Of a stretch of 64,000 nt of DNA, positions 59,664 through 64,000 are shown piece after piece. Origin of the DNA: Bilabrum cf. latius. Its lineage: Eukaryota > Bigyra: Bicosoecida > Bigyra > Bicosoecida. A program made the translations under genes and the position numbers. Within the stretch, counting starts at the first letter, position 1, and every line of letters begins with the position of its first letter. Below the pieces are notes generated by a model. That model saw only the letters and a program-made list of their open reading frames with translations, was not told the origin of the DNA and did not search any database. Where the stretch lies: contig OZ237755.1 of NCBI GenBank assembly GCA_965178125.1, forward strand, positions 372,001 to 436,000, given 5' to 3'.

Positions 59664-60562
59664 CCCAACATAAAGCTTCTCCAGGATAAATTGTTAAATG
59701 GCTTATCAGGGCAGGCTGCAAAGGATCCTGGTTGTTGAAAAAATAACGATTGTTGGTATTTCTGATCCTAACGCCGGATGGGGTTCGGTGTTGATGCCAG
59801 AGTGGGAGCGCGTGAACGTCTCGTTGGGTTCCGATGGCGGTTGCGACCGGGAAGGTGCGACCAAGCCAACGGATTGCTTGCGATGACGCGCATACCCTCT
59901 CTGTGTTCAGGAGAGGGGCGGAGATTGGGTAATTTTTGCCCACCCTCCCATGTCTGATTGTTAACGAGACTAGGTTGCGCGTACACTCTGGCATCAGTGT
60001 CAGATTCCCATCACGATAAACGATGACTCTAAACTGCAGATCAGATTTGTTGCTTCAACCACACCAATTGGCTCACCTTAACGGTTGCTGCAATCCCCAT
60101 TGGTCGGCAGTCGCCAACAAAAAAAATACCTACCCCCGGTTAAATAGGCGGATCCGCGGGACCCTGTGGGCTTCACCCCGAACGGCCGGTTCTGCATGTA
60201 TGCGGTATACCTTGGCTTTCCGCCCCTTTTCCCCGCCCTAGGGTCCGTGTGCGCTGCTCCCGGCATCACCACCTTGGCCCTGGCCGACCCGCCATGCGCC
60301 TCGTCCATCCACTCGCCTGTCCACCTTCTGCGCGCTGCTGGCCATGCAGCCCGCTGCCACTCTCGTCTCCCTTGTGCCTGGCACCTGGAGCCCCCTTCCT
60401 CCCGTTGTGTTCTCCCTTTTGACACCGCACTATCGTCGCCTGTGCCGGCATCCCCCTCTTGTTCTTGTCCTCTTGCTGTCCGCTTACGCTCACCTGGACT
60501 TCCGGATCATCTCTGCTCCCCGTCGGTTCAATCCTTATGTCCAAGTACAAATACCAAGAAGA
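59664..60562. other. Convergent intergenic region, about 900 bp
   Basis: The longest gap in the window, between the SMARCAL1 and SHPRH 3' ends. The left part is AT-richer; 60120-60135 has an A run. The right part (60170-60540) is pyrimidine-rich on the + strand and holds open frames that are not protein-like. A weak box C/D-like pair lies at about 59882-59956, not called. No gene supported. Confidence 0.5.
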
Positions 60563-63500
60563 TTAATCGAAAGAACTCGATCCTGCAGACCTGGATGCTA
60601 GCACAGCATCCCGTCGAGCCAGGAACTGCCTGGCCTGCTGTAGCATCCTTCGAATCGTAGACCTTCGCAGCCCTACTGCTTCTTGAGAATCACGTTGCAC
60701 CGCATGCTCGTGGCCCGGCTTGGAATGATACGTAGTCCGCTTGCCCTTTGCTTTCGAGTCGGCTGCACCGGCCTTGTGAGAAGCTGATTCATCTTCAAGC
60801 AGTCGCAGCTGTGCCTCTTCAGACTGCACTTTCTCTTGGGTACCGGTGCGCACTGGCTTGCGGAGTCCCTGGTACACCTAAAACACCGCCTCCTCCACGG
60901 TTCCTAGCATGACCAGGTGATGAACCACCACATTGCTTGTCTGTCCCATTCGGTATGCCCTTCCCACTGCCTGCTTTTCCTGGGCAATGGACTCGCACGG
61001 CTCGAGGAAGAATACATGGGAGGCGGCCTACAAGGTCACGCCTTCCGCGCCGTGTCCCTGACCCACACGCAGGAGGAGCACTTGGCACTGCGGATCATGC
61101 TTGAACTGCGATACGGGGCCTCCGCGGTGGTAGGGAGAGCTGCGGGGTAGCTTCGCGTCGATTCGAACGCATCCTATCCCGTTCATAAGCAAAGCTTGCT
61201 CGCAAAGCTTCAGGGCATCATCCCACTGACTGAAGAGCAGGCTCTTCACCCCCGGCTGCTTCACTTGGAGCAGCTTAAAGCTACGGATCAGAGCTTGCAC
61301 CTTGCTAGAATGGTGTCCTGAGACTGCAACCATAGATGGCTCGACTTTGACTTCCATATCGGGAACGCCTAACGGGTCCTGTCCGTCAGGGTCGGTGATG
61401 CTGGCAGCGGCGGATGCGCTGCTGCGCTTGCGCCCGCGCCGGCCTCTCTTTGAGCTCTTGTAGCCTATTTCCTCGTCTTCGTCTTCGTCTTCATCTTCGT
61501 CTTCATCTTCGTCCTCATCAAACATCGAACTTTGCCGACCACCGCCCAACATGCCAGCGCGAACCCTCTGGAGCCCTGCCTGGTGGACAATTTCAGAAGA
61601 GAAGAGATGTCCGACGCACCCCTTCCTTGCGCCACCTGTCCCAAAGGACCCAGATGCCTTCAACATATCCAGATGCAGCGAGGCACGAGACGACTCTTCG
61701 CGAGACCGCCGAGCTCGCGATGCCTCGGCAATCTTCTTGGCGCCCCTCTCAGACGCAAGGGCAGATGACGCCGATGCGCCAGACGCGGCTTGCTTGGGAT
61801 CTTTGTAGGACACCGACTGGATGTCGTGCTGCCTGACAACCTGCTTGCATTGGTAGCACCTCATGCTGCCGGGCTATCCGTAGACGCGCCCGACGCCGGA
61901 ATTGTGTGCTGCTGTGTAGCAGTCCTTGTGAAGGAGCATCCCACAACACCCGAAGACCCGGAGGCTTTGCCCATGCTCGATGTCCTCCTAGCAAATGGTG
62001 CAGATCTGCTGATTGGATCGGTTGACACCAGCTGTCTGTCGCTGTTGCTCCTGCTTCATGAGCTCATTGGTGTGCTTGAGCCTGGTCAAGGCCTCCCTCA
62101 AGTCTACCCTGCTCTACTGCAGCGCATGTTCGTGTCCCACAGCCTCCCGGAGTGCTACCTCACTGGAAGACACAAACTGGTTGGCTAGCACGCCTTCCGG
62201 CATGGGCATCCCTCGCGGCAGCAGCTGCACCCGGGCCTTTGCCTGCGACATGTAGTCAGCTGTGGCCAGCAGATCGGTCTATTTGGAAACAAGCTGCAGG
62301 ATGTGCCTACTCTCGGACAGAAGAGCAGACAGCAGATCCTTCACTGCTCGAGAGGCAGCGACTGGTTTGGACAATCGACCGGATTGCTGGTCTCCTTTGC
62401 AGTCGACAAAGAAGGGGATTTCGAATCGCACGGACTGGCTGCTAGCCATGGCACGGAGCACCCTGAGAAAGGCGCTATCGACGATCTTGCCAGTTGCCTA
62501 ATCATCCGCAATGGCGCTGTCGACAGCAGCATCACTGTCTTTGCCACGCTTGCCCCTGCCTACTTCCAGCTCCAGATTGCCTTCTTCCTTAGCTTTCTTG
62601 ATTGTATCTGCCAATCGCTTCAGCTTATCCTCGTTTTGATACTCTTCAAACTTCCGTTCGACGATTCTTGGTCGCAATATCTCGCCTACCCTGCGCAGCT
62701 GTGCCTCTGCAGTGCAGTAGCTGCAGGGAGGACCGGTTCCTCCAAATGCAGATCTGCACTAGGAGCAGTTGTTCGTTCTCATCACAGACTCCAGCGTCGG
62801 TTCGAGCAGCGGAGCAAGTGTCTCATACGAGCGCTTCCGGGCATCGCGCAGCTACTGCAACGTTTGCTTCAGCCGCATGTGCAGCGCGTGCATGGAGCGT
62901 ACTTCAGGCCATATTACCCCCTTTTGCACCATAATAGCCTGCTCCAGCGAGGCACTACGACCAATGGAATGATTTAGAAGAGTTGCAGCAGCTCGTTCGT
63001 TGGCTTCTCCCACTAAACTGGACACAACAGAAGACGCAACCACGCCCAAGCCGGATCCACTAGATGCACCGGCCGCTTGGGCGGCCTACTTCGACAACTG
63101 CAGGAAAAATGCGTCAATCCAAAGCTCCAACGCTGTAAGACTAGGCACCTAAACATCCGATGCATCTGTGATTGGCCCGACTGATTGGTCTACCGCGGAG
63201 ATCAGGGCCTGTACTTCGGCATCGGAAACAGCTGTTGATGGTGCGTGCACAGGCCGACGAGGTTGTCCAGCGGCTGCAGCACCTGACGCACGCGCACTTG
63301 AGCTAGCACTAGAAGATAAAGCGCCGGAACCCTTGGATCTAGAGCTACGGTCAACCTCTGAAGGCTTCGAGAATGTCCATGCGACAGCTCTGCACTTCCT
63401 TAGGGCGTCACCGAACGCTTTCTGGACCGTCGCTCGGACGGCGGCAGTGTCCCCTTGCTGCATGGCAGCTACTCGTTCCTGACAATCCTTCGCTCTTGCG

Positions 63501-64000
63501 CGGAGCTAGGCAACTTCGCCAGCTGTGGCTGCACCTTTACGCTCCAGCATAGCTGCAAGCTTATCAGCAAGATCGCCGATGTTGTGTAGGGCATGCACCC
63601 TGCCAAAGCTGTCAAGCCGCACTCCGGCTGGCTCGCTTTCAGCCGCAACCTCGAGCACACTCTCATACCTTGCCAGTGAGCGGCGAATCGCAGCTTCTTC
63701 ATCATGCGCCACCATGCGAGCCTCAGCTCTGTTGAGCAATCGAGAGGCCAAAGCTCTGGCCACGCCACTTGCAGACATGAGCGGCCCAAGTAGGAGCTTT
63801 GCAGCAAGCGCGTGGCTCTCAAACACAACGCTACGTAGGGCTTCTTCCGCAGAAGTCTGAAGCCCTTGCTTTCTCTTTTCGAACCAACCCCCTAGGCTAT
63901 TGTCTCTTCGCCCCTTTTGCTAGCTAGCCTAAGGCACAGCAAGTGCGAAAGCGCTGTGCGCACGGGCTGCCCCAAGCCGAGGATCACAGCACACCTGTCT
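60563..64000 (-). CDS. SHPRH: SHPRH-like RING E3/SNF2 helicase, 3' part
   Basis: Partial: the frame is open to the window edge, so the N-terminal SNF2 half lies outside. It ends TAA 60563-60565. Visible (N to C): a long helical linker; a Cys cluster (NNCS-Q-CRSAFGGTG, CSYC); a further helical region; a RING finger (about 61995-61850: CTIC-Q-ED, CCGMLLHKDC, MRCYQC); an acidic run (Asp/Glu repeats, about 61465-61520); helicase-C (LLLRVGQGHGAEGVTL-Q-AASHVFFLEP, then QAVGRAYRMGQTSNVVVHHLV). The RING inside the helicase, before helicase-C, is the RAD5/SHPRH layout; the EPCESIAQEKQAVGRAYRMGQ form favours SHPRH. This family ubiquitinates PCNA in DNA-damage tolerance. About a dozen TAGs are in frame. 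Confidence 0.92.

Noticed and set aside
59880-59960. Box C/D snoRNA-like element (GCGATGA ... CTGA)
   Set aside because: Box C has a mismatch and no terminal stem or guide region is evident.
60166-60660. 164-aa + ORF in the intergenic region
   Set aside because: No ATG at its start, Pro/Cys/Ser-rich shadow composition, overlaps the SHPRH 3' end.
1-64000. UAG coding for Leu, Lys or Glu
   Set aside because: The PP2A helix and the FSQ, CxICQE and LPxQYP-type positions favour Gln; Lys is possible at a few basic columns but not at the PP2A sites.
1-64000. Pyrrolysine or programmed read-through instead of reassignment
   Set aside because: UAGs are far too many and occur in unrelated genes without a common downstream context.

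Overview
This is nuclear DNA from a microbial eukaryote (alga or protist; lineage not resolvable from 64 kb). It is GC-rich, gene-dense and intron-poor. It carries spliceosomal GT-AG introns, a pol III tRNA-Ser gene, and many eukaryote-specific genes: kinesin-14, GCN2, PP2A, condensin-II G2, DDI1, SMARCAL1, SHPRH.

The main observation is a changed genetic code. Read with the standard code, almost every gene breaks at in-frame TAG codons. With TAG read as sense, each run of fragments becomes one open frame, up to 3,059 residues long. Eighteen coding genes have a visible end: 13 end in TGA, 5 in TAA and none in TAG. By hand I count well over 100 in-frame TAGs. In PP2A two TAGs fall on columns that are Gln in human PP2A. 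In the SHPRH-like RING finger the TAG gives CTIC-Q-ED, and in GCN2 it restores a conserved FSQ. The simplest reading is UAG = Gln, with UAA and UGA kept as stops. All gene ends below use this code.

Layout: 52-7041 (+) giant low-complexity/coiled-coil protein; 7304-8998 (+) secreted C45-type Ntn hydrolase; 9397-12117 (-) and 12534-15440 (+) a divergent pair of ER-targeted, membrane-anchored guanylate-binding-protein-like proteins with degenerate G domains; 15609-17231 (-) unknown protein; 17293-21396 (+) kinesin-14; 21521-29749 (-) GCN2 eIF2alpha kinase; 29918-32268 (+) ubiquitin-like-domain protein; 32400-34493 (-) five-finger C2H2 protein; 34684-35107 (-) doubtful small spliced gene; 35396-36549 (-) PP2A catalytic subunit; 36771-41282 (+) NCAPG2; 41448-43470 (+) DDI1; 43637-43718 (+) tRNA-Ser(AGA); 43855-53034 (-) giant disordered protein; 53314-54342 (+) seven-TM protein; 54540-54956 (-) TMEM230-like; 55131-59663 (+) SMARCAL1-like annealing helicase; 60563-64000 (-) SHPRH-like RING helicase, 5' end outside the window.

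Functionally this is a housekeeping region: chromosome structure (NCAPG2), replication-fork remodelling (SMARCAL1, SHPRH), proteostasis and stress (DDI1, GCN2), motor transport and signalling. The least explained parts are the code itself, the divergent pseudo-GTPase pair and the two giant disordered proteins. Most neighbours are divergent or convergent with 60-400 bp between them; only one gap exceeds 500 bp (59664-60562).
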